A stretch of 37,990 bases of DNA from Pseudomonadota bacterium (lineage in GTDB: Bacteria; Bdellovibrionota; Bacteriovoracia; Bacteriovoracales; Bacteriovoracaceae): the NCBI GenBank assembly GCA_027487685.1, contig JAIYDC010000006.1, positions 1-37,990 of the forward strand, read 5' to 3'. Position numbers and translations under genes: made by a program. Below, piece after piece: positions 8,362-16,171 of the stretch; the first letter of the stretch is position 1; each line of letters opens with the position of its first letter. The notes under the pieces are model-generated. The model was not told where the DNA came from, ran no database searches, and worked only from the letters and a program-made list of their open reading frames with translations.

Positions 8362-8988
8362 GTGGAATCAAAATTAATGTTTAAAAACTTAACAATAACG
8401 GAGTTGGGCAAGCTTTTTCTTGTCCTGGTCACCTACGCCCTTCTCTACTACCTGAATAACTACTACCAGTTCTTCGGTGTCTATCAGGTTCCCCGGTTGG
8501 AGCTGGATAGGGCAATAAGCTTCTCCCCCTACTGGATTTACGTCTACCTTCTGGCGTACCTCATGCCCGTATTCCTATTCTTTTACCTGCGCAAGAAAGG
8601 TCTTCACCTGCGCTACCTAAGTGCATTTTTCGTTCTGACGATTCTCACCAATGTCGTTTTCTTTTTTTTTCCGACCATGATCGATCGGATAACACCCGTC
8701 CTAGACCAGACGGACTCGATCACGCAGCTCGCGTTCCACCTTCTGTTTCGTATCGATCAACCGTTCAATTGCCTGCCGAGCACTCACGTCAGCACCTCAT
8801 TCGTTGCAGCTCTTATACTGCGAAAGGAGAGAGCGCAGTTCGTTCCGTTCTTGCTACTCGCCTTGGCCATCAGCTATTCATCTCTGGCCATTGGCCAGCA
8901 CTACTTGATCGATGCCGCGGGCGGCGTGATCGTGGCGTTGGTCAGTGTCTCACTTGTCGAAAGAACATTTCTTGGAAGAAGTTCATGA
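8362..8988 (+). CDS. PAP2-superfamily membrane phosphatase
   Basis: A 208-residue integral membrane protein with about six hydrophobic segments. The acid-phosphatase motifs are present in the inositolphosphotransferase-like (PAP2_3) form: CLPSTHVS at residues 137-144 and SLAIGQHYLIDAAGG at 174-188, giving catalytic histidines H142 and H180 and supporting D184. The upstream KxxxxxxRP motif is degenerate, as common in this branch. Likely substrates are lipid phosphates or diphosphates such as phosphatidate or undecaprenyl diphosphate, but this is not decided. The start is GTG with a GGAG 13 bases upstream; an ATG at 8377 is the alternative. Confidence 0.85.
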   Translation: MESKLMFKNLTITELGKLFLVLVTYALLYYLNNYYQFFGVYQVPRLELDRAISFSPYWIYVYLLAYLMPVFLFFYLRKKGLHLRYLSAFFVLTILTNVVFFFFPTMIDRITPVLDQTDSITQLAFHLLFRIDQPFNCLPSTHVSTSFVAALILRKERAQFVPFLLLALAISYSSLAIGQHYLIDAAGGVIVALVSVSLVERTFLGRSS

Positions 8989-9166
8989 TCCGAAAAGAAT
9001 AATGCGCTTACGGAAACAGTAATTCCTAAAGAACGGGCCATTTTCGCCTTTGACAATCTCTTAAATTCAACACCTTGGCCATCAAACCTTAATATCTTTC
9101 ATCTCGAATCAAGATATACCGAAAAGATATATGTCAAAGACCGTTCCATCGAAACGAGGACTCGTG

Positions 9167-12100
9167 ATGAAAGCTCTGATTTTACTACTGCCACTACTGG
9201 CCCTAGCGAGCTGTACGCAAAAAAATGTGACTCAGGCGAAGCTTACGGTGACCTCACAGGCTATCATCGGAGGATCAAACTCTCCACTCACTGCGGGAGG
9301 CCTCGCAGTCTGGGGACAGGGACCTGATGGACAGTCCTTTGGCCGAGTCCTTGTTGGTAGCGATCAGGTAAGCCTGCCGCTTACGAATGGTAACTGGACC
9401 TTCTTCGCTATGAGCTGGGAGAACGCTACGGGTAAACTCAGCGGTAATTCTCGCTGTGGACTGACCAATGCATCGCTGACGGGATCTGCCGTCGTTCTTA
9501 ACCTTTCTTTGACTCAAGAGGCTTGTGCTCTTACGGTTTTCGGCAACGGAGTACTGAGCACCAATATCCCCGATCTTCAACTCGAATGGTGTGGGTCCTC
9601 TCCAAACCTGGTTGAAAATTCAGGCCACAAGTGCTCAGACGATGATGCGGATACAGCTCGCAAGGCCGCTAAAGGCTACGGCACTTCTTATAGAGTGCGA
9701 ATTCGTTCTTTTGACCGGCGTCCTGGCGGCATCAGCTTTCTGCCGGAGGTCATCGAAAGCAGCTGCCAAGGCGGTGACAGTAGCACAACCGACAAGGCAA
9801 GAAGTCTTGCAAACACGTTGGCCCAGGCACGTTTGCCGGCCGGTGATGGAGTCAAGACACCCTTTCACATTACGGTTGATGTTTTCGTTGGAAGCACGGA
9901 TTGTGACGTCTCGGGAACGCTTGGCATTGTGAGAGGTTCGGTTCCCGTTGAACTCCCTCATGGCCTAAAGACGATTCAGCCTCGAACGAAGTATGTCGTC
10001 GATACCTCCATGGCACCGGCGAAACATAAGCTTTACGTGGAAGTCAATGAGGGGGATATCTGTAACTCTCGGATGTCGAGCACGGACGCCCTTCCCTTTG
10101 CTGCAGGCCTTGGGAGTGAGACGAGGCCCTACCTCATCTGTTCAGCGCCGCAGCTCCAGGCCATAGTAGGGAACGCTAATTTTCTTTCCGAACACTTTAA
10201 GCTTTTAAGAGACATTGATCTTAATCCAGTCACAAAAGGTATCGCTACCGGCGGAGTTCCAGCCTGGTATGACTGCATCGGGCTGGGAGGGAACTTCATC
10301 CCGATCGGTTACACATGTTCGTCTTCCACTCTCGGAACAGCTTCGCCCTTCTTAGGTACTTTCGACGGAAACATGAAGGCCATACGCGGGCTTCGTATGC
10401 GGTTGGAAGACAGGCTTTACGTCGGGCTGTTTGGAAGAATTACCACAGGCGAAGTGCGAAACCTGACTCTTGATCGTCCTGAGATCAGTGGTCATCGATA
10501 CGTCGGTGCAGTGGCCGGCGAAGTTATTGGGAACTCTACCAAAACCTTCCGTAGTATAATGGTGATTTCTCCTGGTATCGAGGGGCGAGAGCTCGGTGCA
10601 GCTCCCTCAATAAAAGTTGGTGGTGCCTTTGGCTCCTTCTCAAATGCGAACCTCAACCTTGTTTCTGTAAGACTCATGAAGGTTTATGGAGAAGGGGACA
10701 GGACAGGAGGCATCGCCGGTTCTATAAATGCTGGGAACTTAACTTCAGTCTTTGCCAGCGGAGTAGTCAATGGCTCCGACGTCTATACCGGCGGAATAAG
10801 CGGAGAGATCTCTAGCTCAAATCTGTCACAAGTCCGTTTCGAAGGATACGTGTCTGGGTCAACAAGGGTTGGAGGTCTGGCAGGGACTCTACAGAGCAGC
10901 TCTATCACAGGAAGCTATGCCCACGCTGGCGTCAATTCATACAACCCCGGTCCCTCCATCTATGCGGGCGGACTGGCTGGTGATGCATCAGGAACAACTG
11001 GTACACATCGAGTTATGCAGTCATTCTTTGCTGGTCGTATTTTTCACCGCTGTTCGACCTTAGATTCTACCTGCAAGCTCGGTGAGATATCCGGTGGTGC
11101 AACGGGATTGGCGTCGGGAGATTTTAATACGAGTTACTTTACCGGCAACGGCCTAAGCGGTTTAGGCCCCCTCGCCCTCTCAGGTAATATCTCTATGACA
11201 CAGGCATACGATGGCACTTTTTTTTCGTCGGCCAATCTACCAGGTTTTAGTTATATTGCTGGAGATCTTCCTCGGATCACCCAGGAAGTAGGCACGATTG
11301 GTCTCCCAACCCATCCGTGTCGCCTAGACGGTGCAATGAATCCGATTGCTACCCAGATTACCTCTGGTCGCGGAAGTTCAGCGAACCCCATTTTGATCTG
11401 TAATCCACAACAGCTCCAGGATATGGGGATCACAGCAAATCTCGCCCGTCACTACCGGCTCGCAAGTTACGTGATAGGCGTTGATGTCCCAGCTCGCTGG
11501 GGAACATTCTCAGGAAGCCTCGATGGCGATGGCCAAGGGATCATAGGGATGAAGATATCCGGCGCAGCAACTGGAGCAACAGCCGATGCTGCATGGTTCA
11601 CAGATATAACGGGGACTATGCGAAATCTCTCATTTTTCGGAGGAGGAACTATCAGCGCGACAGGCTCTGGAACCGGATCCACCGCCTTTCTCGCAACATC
11701 TCTTTCTGGCTCGCTGGATAAAATCAACTTCGTCGATGTCCTATGGAGGTCTGATAAATCCGGGGGCATGATTGCCCAAATGATAAATGGAGGTATCACC
11801 AATTCGAAATTCTCTTACCGGATGGAAGTGCTCGGCGGCGCCAATCAAGGCGGCCTTGCCTTCACAAACTCCGGACTCATAGAGTCCGTTGAGAATAGAG
11901 GGGAGATCCAGGCGATGTCCGGTCAAAGACTCTATTCAACTGGTGGTCTCGTCTCTGAGAACTTCGGGACTATTCGGCGAATCGAGAATGAAGTTCGGAT
12001 GACGGATAACATGAATACCACGGGAGTATTTAGTGCAATCTTAGTTTCGACTAACAACGGAACAATAGAAGACATCGCTCAGGAATGGGCCCAATTCCGT

Positions 12101-12778
12101 GGAACATCTATAGGCGCCTCAGGTCTCGTACACTTCAATAATGGTACGATTAGCAGAGTCTTCTCGCAGGCGCAGGTTCGATTAAGCGGTGGCGACCCTC
12201 GGCCTGATATCACTCCCACAGTACTATCAACATCAGGAACTACCAGCGATATAATCTACACTTCTCAGGCGACAATTGAAAACCCAAGTGGAATGGGACT
12301 AGGTATCCCTGCATTTACCGCAACAACTTGTACCTTAGAGAAACCATTCTTTAAGCCCTCGAACACGGCTCCCTGGGATGTTCAGGCAACGCCAGGTTCT
12401 TTTGGTATTCTAGTTGATGATAAGGATTTCTACAGAATCACTAGCGCAGTTAATGGAGGATCAGAAGATCAATTTACGATTACTACCGGAGAAGGTTGTA
12501 CCCCTCTAGTTGGCGTGAACGAGAGATCTCTGGTCTACGCTCCAGTATCGGCAGAGGGTACTTTGGTAACACAAGCAAGCCTGAACAACTTCTCGACCTT
12601 CTCAAGCTGGAACAGTTCATCAATTTGGGTCGCAAATATGACTCCGGGTTCGGCCGATGAATCAAAAGTCCTTAGCATTTACCTCGCCCACCTCACAGGT
12701 AAGCCTTTACCATTTGCTCCACCAGTCTGGGAGTTCGAACCCGGAGAAGGCTTACGCCTCTTCAATCTCGACGATTAA
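9167..12778 (+). CDS. Very large GLUG-like repeat lipoprotein
   Basis: A 1203-residue lipoprotein with a typical lipobox (LLALASC, acylated Cys near residue 15). Two long segments each open with a similar element, LICSAPQLQ near 335 and LICNPQQLQ near 744, followed by a helix-turn 'HFKLLRDIDL'/'HYRLASYVIG' as in GLUG-motif surface proteins. Between them are short Gly-rich units such as YVGAVAGEV, RTGGIAGSI, YTGGISGEI, RVGGLAGTL and YAGGLAGDA, which suggest a beta-solenoid. Homologous architectures occur in surface adhesins. The ATG at 9167 has GAGGA about seven bases upstream; an ATG at 9131 lacks one and would disturb the signal peptide. It leads a run of exported proteins. Confidence 0.85.
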   Translation: MKALILLLPLLALASCTQKNVTQAKLTVTSQAIIGGSNSPLTAGGLAVWGQGPDGQSFGRVLVGSDQVSLPLTNGNWTFFAMSWENATGKLSGNSRCGLTNASLTGSAVVLNLSLTQEACALTVFGNGVLSTNIPDLQLEWCGSSPNLVENSGHKCSDDDADTARKAAKGYGTSYRVRIRSFDRRPGGISFLPEVIESSCQGGDSSTTDKARSLANTLAQARLPAGDGVKTPFHITVDVFVGSTDCDVSGTLGIVRGSVPVELPHGLKTIQPRTKYVVDTSMAPAKHKLYVEVNEGDICNSRMSSTDALPFAAGLGSETRPYLICSAPQLQAIVGNANFLSEHFKLLRDIDLNPVTKGIATGGVPAWYDCIGLGGNFIPIGYTCSSSTLGTASPFLGTFDGNMKAIRGLRMRLEDRLYVGLFGRITTGEVRNLTLDRPEISGHRYVGAVAGEVIGNSTKTFRSIMVISPGIEGRELGAAPSIKVGGAFGSFSNANLNLVSVRLMKVYGEGDRTGGIAGSINAGNLTSVFASGVVNGSDVYTGGISGEISSSNLSQVRFEGYVSGSTRVGGLAGTLQSSSITGSYAHAGVNSYNPGPSIYAGGLAGDASGTTGTHRVMQSFFAGRIFHRCSTLDSTCKLGEISGGATGLASGDFNTSYFTGNGLSGLGPLALSGNISMTQAYDGTFFSSANLPGFSYIAGDLPRITQEVGTIGLPTHPCRLDGAMNPIATQITSGRGSSANPILICNPQQLQDMGITANLARHYRLASYVIGVDVPARWGTFSGSLDGDGQGIIGMKISGAATGATADAAWFTDITGTMRNLSFFGGGTISATGSGTGSTAFLATSLSGSLDKINFVDVLWRSDKSGGMIAQMINGGITNSKFSYRMEVLGGANQGGLAFTNSGLIESVENRGEIQAMSGQRLYSTGGLVSENFGTIRRIENEVRMTDNMNTTGVFSAILVSTNNGTIEDIAQEWAQFRGTSIGASGLVHFNNGTISRVFSQAQVRLSGGDPRPDITPTVLSTSGTTSDIIYTSQATIENPSGMGLGIPAFTATTCTLEKPFFKPSNTAPWDVQATPGSFGILVDDKDFYRITSAVNGGSEDQFTITTGEGCTPLVGVNERSLVYAPVSAEGTLVTQASLNNFSTFSSWNSSSIWVANMTPGSADESKVLSIYLAHLTGKPLPFAPPVWEFEPGEGLRLFNLDD

Positions 12779-12869
12779 GAACCTTGAATCTTACGAATTA
12801 TGACCTTTCCCTTAAAGATCGAGGACGCTCCTTCCGAAACGGTACTTAACCAAAACACTCGGAAAACCC

Positions 12870-13433
12870 TTGTCCCAGACCTTCTTTGCCCTCATGATCC
12901 TTCTCCTCATCACCGCCTGCCAAGTGCAGGACGATGGCGCCATGGTCACTCTTGGTAACGGTGCTGCTCCAGATGCAAGAATCCCAACACCCACTCCAGC
13001 GGCTACTACGACCATGAACTCAGAACTCTTCAACCAAGGCTTCGAGCTTCTCTCCAACATGTTCGTTAACTTCCAGGGCTGCACCTTTACTGCCCCTGGA
13101 GCATCGACCGAGAATGTCTGCCTCATAAGCATCGACATCTCCCCACCACCGGTTTATGCCCCCTGCCCGTACACCTACGGTGGCTCAGATTACTTTCCCG
13201 ACAATAATCTATGTGAAGACACCAGCGACGACCTCTCCTGCGCCGCCGAGGCGGTCATCCGTGAAAATGGATTCATGACCCTAAGGAATGCCCGGGGAAC
13301 GGGTAACGACTGCCAAACTTTCAACGGTGATTATTATTATGATGTCACGGAGTGTGGTACGACGCCTGGCCAGCAGCTCTGGAAGTGCGGCGATCCAGAG
13401 ACTCCACGGGACCTTATCTGGCAGCAATACTAA
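12870..13433 (+). CDS. Cysteine-rich lipoprotein of unknown function
   Basis: A 187-residue protein with a lipoprotein signal (SQTFFALMILLLITAC; lipid Cys 17), a Thr/Pro/Ala linker at 38-48 and a C-terminal region with eight cysteines (71, 84, 99, 115, 124, 148, 162, 173), enough for four disulfides in the periplasm or outside. The start is TTG: the only in-frame ATG (12894) would leave too short a signal peptide, and the frame is closed upstream at 12813. The ribosome binding site is weak (GGAA). It is 15 bases ahead of the YiiX-type gene, so the two are probably cotranscribed. No known domain is recognised. Confidence 0.7.
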   Translation: MSQTFFALMILLLITACQVQDDGAMVTLGNGAAPDARIPTPTPAATTTMNSELFNQGFELLSNMFVNFQGCTFTAPGASTENVCLISIDISPPPVYAPCPYTYGGSDYFPDNNLCEDTSDDLSCAAEAVIRENGFMTLRNARGTGNDCQTFNGDYYYDVTECGTTPGQQLWKCGDPETPRDLIWQQY

Positions 13434-13448
13434 GTTCACAAGGAACCC

Positions 13449-14927
13449 ATGAAAATTGCATTTCATTTCGTCGTGATTAGTCTTCTTGCTTCCTGTAACC
13501 AAAGCGCAAGAAAACCAGCGAACTTTGCTCTCACTACAGGCGCCTCAGATGACCTCCTCCGGATGAGCGAGCAGGTACTCGAGGACGTCGAGAGCCAGGC
13601 CTTCACTGATCAAACCTGCCGCTCCTATCTCACGAGACTTGAATCCCAGCTAGACCAAATCGACGTCCGCCAATTCCGGCGCAGCTCCTTGGTCGCCAAC
13701 GGGGCCAAGATCGCCGATGTCAGCTGGAAGATCCGAACCACTCTTCACGGAAAACTTGCGACCCTACCCTCTGACTGCGCACTCCAGCTTCAGGCCAACT
13801 TCCGACAACTGCGCTTCATCGAAGACTACGTCCAGGAACTGGCGACTGATGTCACTCACCTTGCACCTTCCGAAATCGCCTTCGACCAGCAACCTGTTCC
13901 GCTCAAAGATACGCCGCCCTTCTACGTGGGCCGCCTGGCAATCCCGGGCGCCGTTTTTGAAGACGGTGACGTCTTCGTGACCCGTGGGGTAAGCTTCCTC
14001 TCAAGCATGATCGCTCGCATGGGTATACGCCCCTCCCAGTTCTCCCACATTGTTTTCTTGCATGAAAACCCAATTACCAAAAAGATAGAGACCATCGAGT
14101 CCTACGTCGGTGCCGGAGTCCAATTCTATGAAATAGATTTTGCGCTTAAAAATGAGAACGCCCGGATCCTCTGGCTTCGAAGTAAGGATCGCGCCCTGGC
14201 GAAGAGGGCATCAACGATGATCGGCTCCCTCGTGCGCGAGCGCATCTCTAAGGGTCAGACGATCCGCTACGACTATGAACTTGATTTCGACGACCCCACC
14301 ACGATGTCCTGCGCGGAAGTCTCCCAGGTAGCTTTCAAGCTCGGAAGCAATGGGGAGATAAAGATCCCCCTCTACCCGAATGAAATCGCTGGTGCCACTC
14401 CCCTTGTATCCCGGCTGCGTATTCCTCCAGGCCCGACCTTTGAACCCGGAGACCTCGAGCTTGACCCGCGCTTTGAAATCGTGGGCGAATTTCAGGACCT
14501 GAGGCTCACGCGGGATTCACGTCAGAAAGATACCATCATGTCTGAGCTCTTCCGCTGGATGGATCAAGAGGGTTACATCCTCCACGAAACTCTTAACTCT
14601 CGCCTGGCCCGGGGCCCGATCCACAAGATCCGGAAAACTCCCCTCTGGCCCTTGGTGCAAAAAATGCTCAAGCTCTCAGACTTCTCAAAAGAGATCCCGT
14701 CGAACATGCTCGGGGCCGTAACACTTATTAACGAGATCAGCGGAGTTCTTCTAGAGGAGCTCAAAAAGCAGGACCTCGCTTTCGAGCAGGAGCACGGAAT
14801 GCCCATGCCTCCCGTGGTGATGGCAAGGGCCCTCGAAGAGTGGCGCAAAAAAGACCTCGCTCTTTACCAGAACCGGGCAACCCGAAGCGAGTCAAAAATC
14901 CATAAGGTTCTGAGACCACGCTCTTGA
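13449..14927 (+). CDS. YiiX/permuted-papain (NlpC/P60-like) lipoprotein
   Basis: A 492-residue lipoprotein (lipobox LLASC, Cys 16). The central part matches the circularly permuted NlpC/P60-type papain fold of YiiX/YaeF: GDVFVTRG near 173-180, an SSMIARMG helix, catalytic-type histidine in QFSHIVFL (H200), then SCAEVSQVAF with the candidate nucleophile C288. Members act on amide, peptide or acyl bonds, in some cases peptidoglycan- or lipid-linked. The N-terminal 150 residues and the C-terminal helical part are specific to this group. AAGGAA lies four bases before the ATG. A related gene is at 18069-19586, so this is one of two paralogs. Confidence 0.85.
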   Translation: MKIAFHFVVISLLASCNQSARKPANFALTTGASDDLLRMSEQVLEDVESQAFTDQTCRSYLTRLESQLDQIDVRQFRRSSLVANGAKIADVSWKIRTTLHGKLATLPSDCALQLQANFRQLRFIEDYVQELATDVTHLAPSEIAFDQQPVPLKDTPPFYVGRLAIPGAVFEDGDVFVTRGVSFLSSMIARMGIRPSQFSHIVFLHENPITKKIETIESYVGAGVQFYEIDFALKNENARILWLRSKDRALAKRASTMIGSLVRERISKGQTIRYDYELDFDDPTTMSCAEVSQVAFKLGSNGEIKIPLYPNEIAGATPLVSRLRIPPGPTFEPGDLELDPRFEIVGEFQDLRLTRDSRQKDTIMSELFRWMDQEGYILHETLNSRLARGPIHKIRKTPLWPLVQKMLKLSDFSKEIPSNMLGAVTLINEISGVLLEELKKQDLAFEQEHGMPMPPVVMARALEEWRKKDLALYQNRATRSESKIHKVLRPRS

Positions 14928-15128
14928 GACCAATGTAGAGGACCTCTGCAATTCTTAAGCAATTATGGAAGACCTTTTCATTCTTAAAAAAGCCCTGATG
15001 TTCATAGCTTAGAGCTCTCCCCCGGTATAATCTTGCCCGGTTTTGCACCAAAAAAGTCTGTGTGAGGATCACCTCGTAGCAACAATCGAAGAACCTTTGA
15101 TGGGTTCTTGAAAAACCAAGGATGGTAG

Positions 15129-15899
15129 ATGAAAAGACTGACACCACTCATACTGCTCTTGCCGCTAATGGCCGTGTCGTGTAACAAATCAGAGGACGGT
15201 TCTCCAGAGGGATCGTCTGATTCGACCGCGGTGAATGTCGAAGCTCCTGCACCAGCAACTCACCCAACGGACATGCCAGCGCCAAATCCGACCCCACCAC
15301 CTACTCCCCCTCCAGGCCCCAACGGCGGAACCGTACCGGACCCAACAGCTGAAATCGACCAGCCCACGCCTGCACCGGTCTCCACACTTCCGGCCATGGC
15401 ACTCTCTTTTCAAAGTAACATTAAATACCTGAGTGGCTTTGAGGACGCGGACGTAACCAAGTACAACCGCGCGGTGGAGATACTCAAGAAAGTCGTTGCA
15501 ACAGAGGCCTTTAGGAGTGCCGTTCTTAATCATACGTATAATGGCGCCAAGACTTATGTTCAGAACAACGGCCTCACGAACGCTCAGATCTATCAGACTA
15601 TTCTCGATGCTGCCGAAAAACTCACACCTGCGAAGAATAACACGATCGATGTTGGGGTAAAGCTCTACTATGAAAACAGCTCCATCGTCGGTTATACAAG
15701 TCCCTCGATCTCTTATATCAATGTGAACACTAAGTTTTTTGACTCCTACGTCGTAAACTCTGTGGCGGCGAACCTCTTTCACGAATGGCTGCACAAGGTG
15801 GGCTACGGCCACGATTCTGCGGCCACAGCACGGAGGCCCTATTCCGTCCCCTATGCTGTCGGTTACATGATCGGAAAGATTGGTCAGAAATTTTTATAA
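15129..15899 (+). CDS. Lipoprotein with an HExxHxxGxxH zinc-protease motif
   Basis: A 256-residue lipoprotein (lipobox MAVSC, Cys 18) with a Pro/Thr/Ala-rich tether at 38-86, then a globular domain ending in HEWLHKVGYGH at residues 218-228. This is a full HExxHxxGxxH zinc-binding motif with catalytic Glu 219, as in metzincin-type peptidases. A metzincin Met-turn is not obvious; the tail after the motif is only about 28 residues, so the domain may be a minimal or divergent zincin. The AAGGA before the ATG is well placed. It is ten bases upstream of the next small secreted gene, implying an operon. The substrate is unknown; attachment to a membrane by lipid plus flexible linker is inferred. Confidence 0.8.
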   Translation: MKRLTPLILLLPLMAVSCNKSEDGSPEGSSDSTAVNVEAPAPATHPTDMPAPNPTPPPTPPPGPNGGTVPDPTAEIDQPTPAPVSTLPAMALSFQSNIKYLSGFEDADVTKYNRAVEILKKVVATEAFRSAVLNHTYNGAKTYVQNNGLTNAQIYQTILDAAEKLTPAKNNTIDVGVKLYYENSSIVGYTSPSISYINVNTKFFDSYVVNSVAANLFHEWLHKVGYGHDSAATARRPYSVPYAVGYMIGKIGQKFL

Positions 15900-15909
15900 G
15901 GAGCGCCCC

Positions 15910-16170
15910 ATGAAAATGTTTATCATCGTCCTCATTCTTATCTCTTCAATCCCGGGGTATGCCACGATCGAGTACGAGGGAGAACCGTCTCAACCGTCGA
16001 ACGCTGAAGTCACAAGGAACCGAGCATGCTTCGAAGAGCTCTCCAAGGAGAACTGTCCAGATCCGGCCGACGACGTCCGGCAGTTCCGCTCTTGCCTCCA
16101 TAACGTATTCCCGACCCTCACGCCGAGCTGCCAAAAACTCATGTCCGAGCTGTACACCAAGAAGGACTAG
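15910..16170 (+). CDS. Small secreted cysteine-rich-repeat protein
   Basis: An 86-residue protein with a signal peptide (MKMFIIVLILISSIPGYA) and four cysteines (40, 49, 62, 74) spaced as in the small bacterial 'cysteine rich repeat' proteins, whose pattern is C-x8-C...SCL...LTPSC. The ATG at 15910 has AAGGAG seven bases upstream; an in-frame GTG at 15880 would spoil the signal peptide. It is cotranscribed with the protease-motif lipoprotein and converges with recQ, with one base between the stop codons. The function is unknown; a partner or inhibitor of its neighbour is possible but only inferred. Confidence 0.75.
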   Translation: MKMFIIVLILISSIPGYATIEYEGEPSQPSNAEVTRNRACFEELSKENCPDPADDVRQFRSCLHNVFPTLTPSCQKLMSELYTKKD

Positions 16171-16171
16171 A

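Noticed and set aside
9050-9055. A perfect TTGACA upstream of the giant lipoprotein gene
   Set aside because: No -10-like hexamer follows at 15-19 bases, so it is not called a promoter.
15189-15812. A 207-codon minus-strand ORF opposite the zinc-motif lipoprotein
   Set aside because: The plus-strand frame has signal peptide, lipobox, ribosome binding site and catalytic motif; the opposite frame has an odd Trp/Arg/Gly-rich composition.
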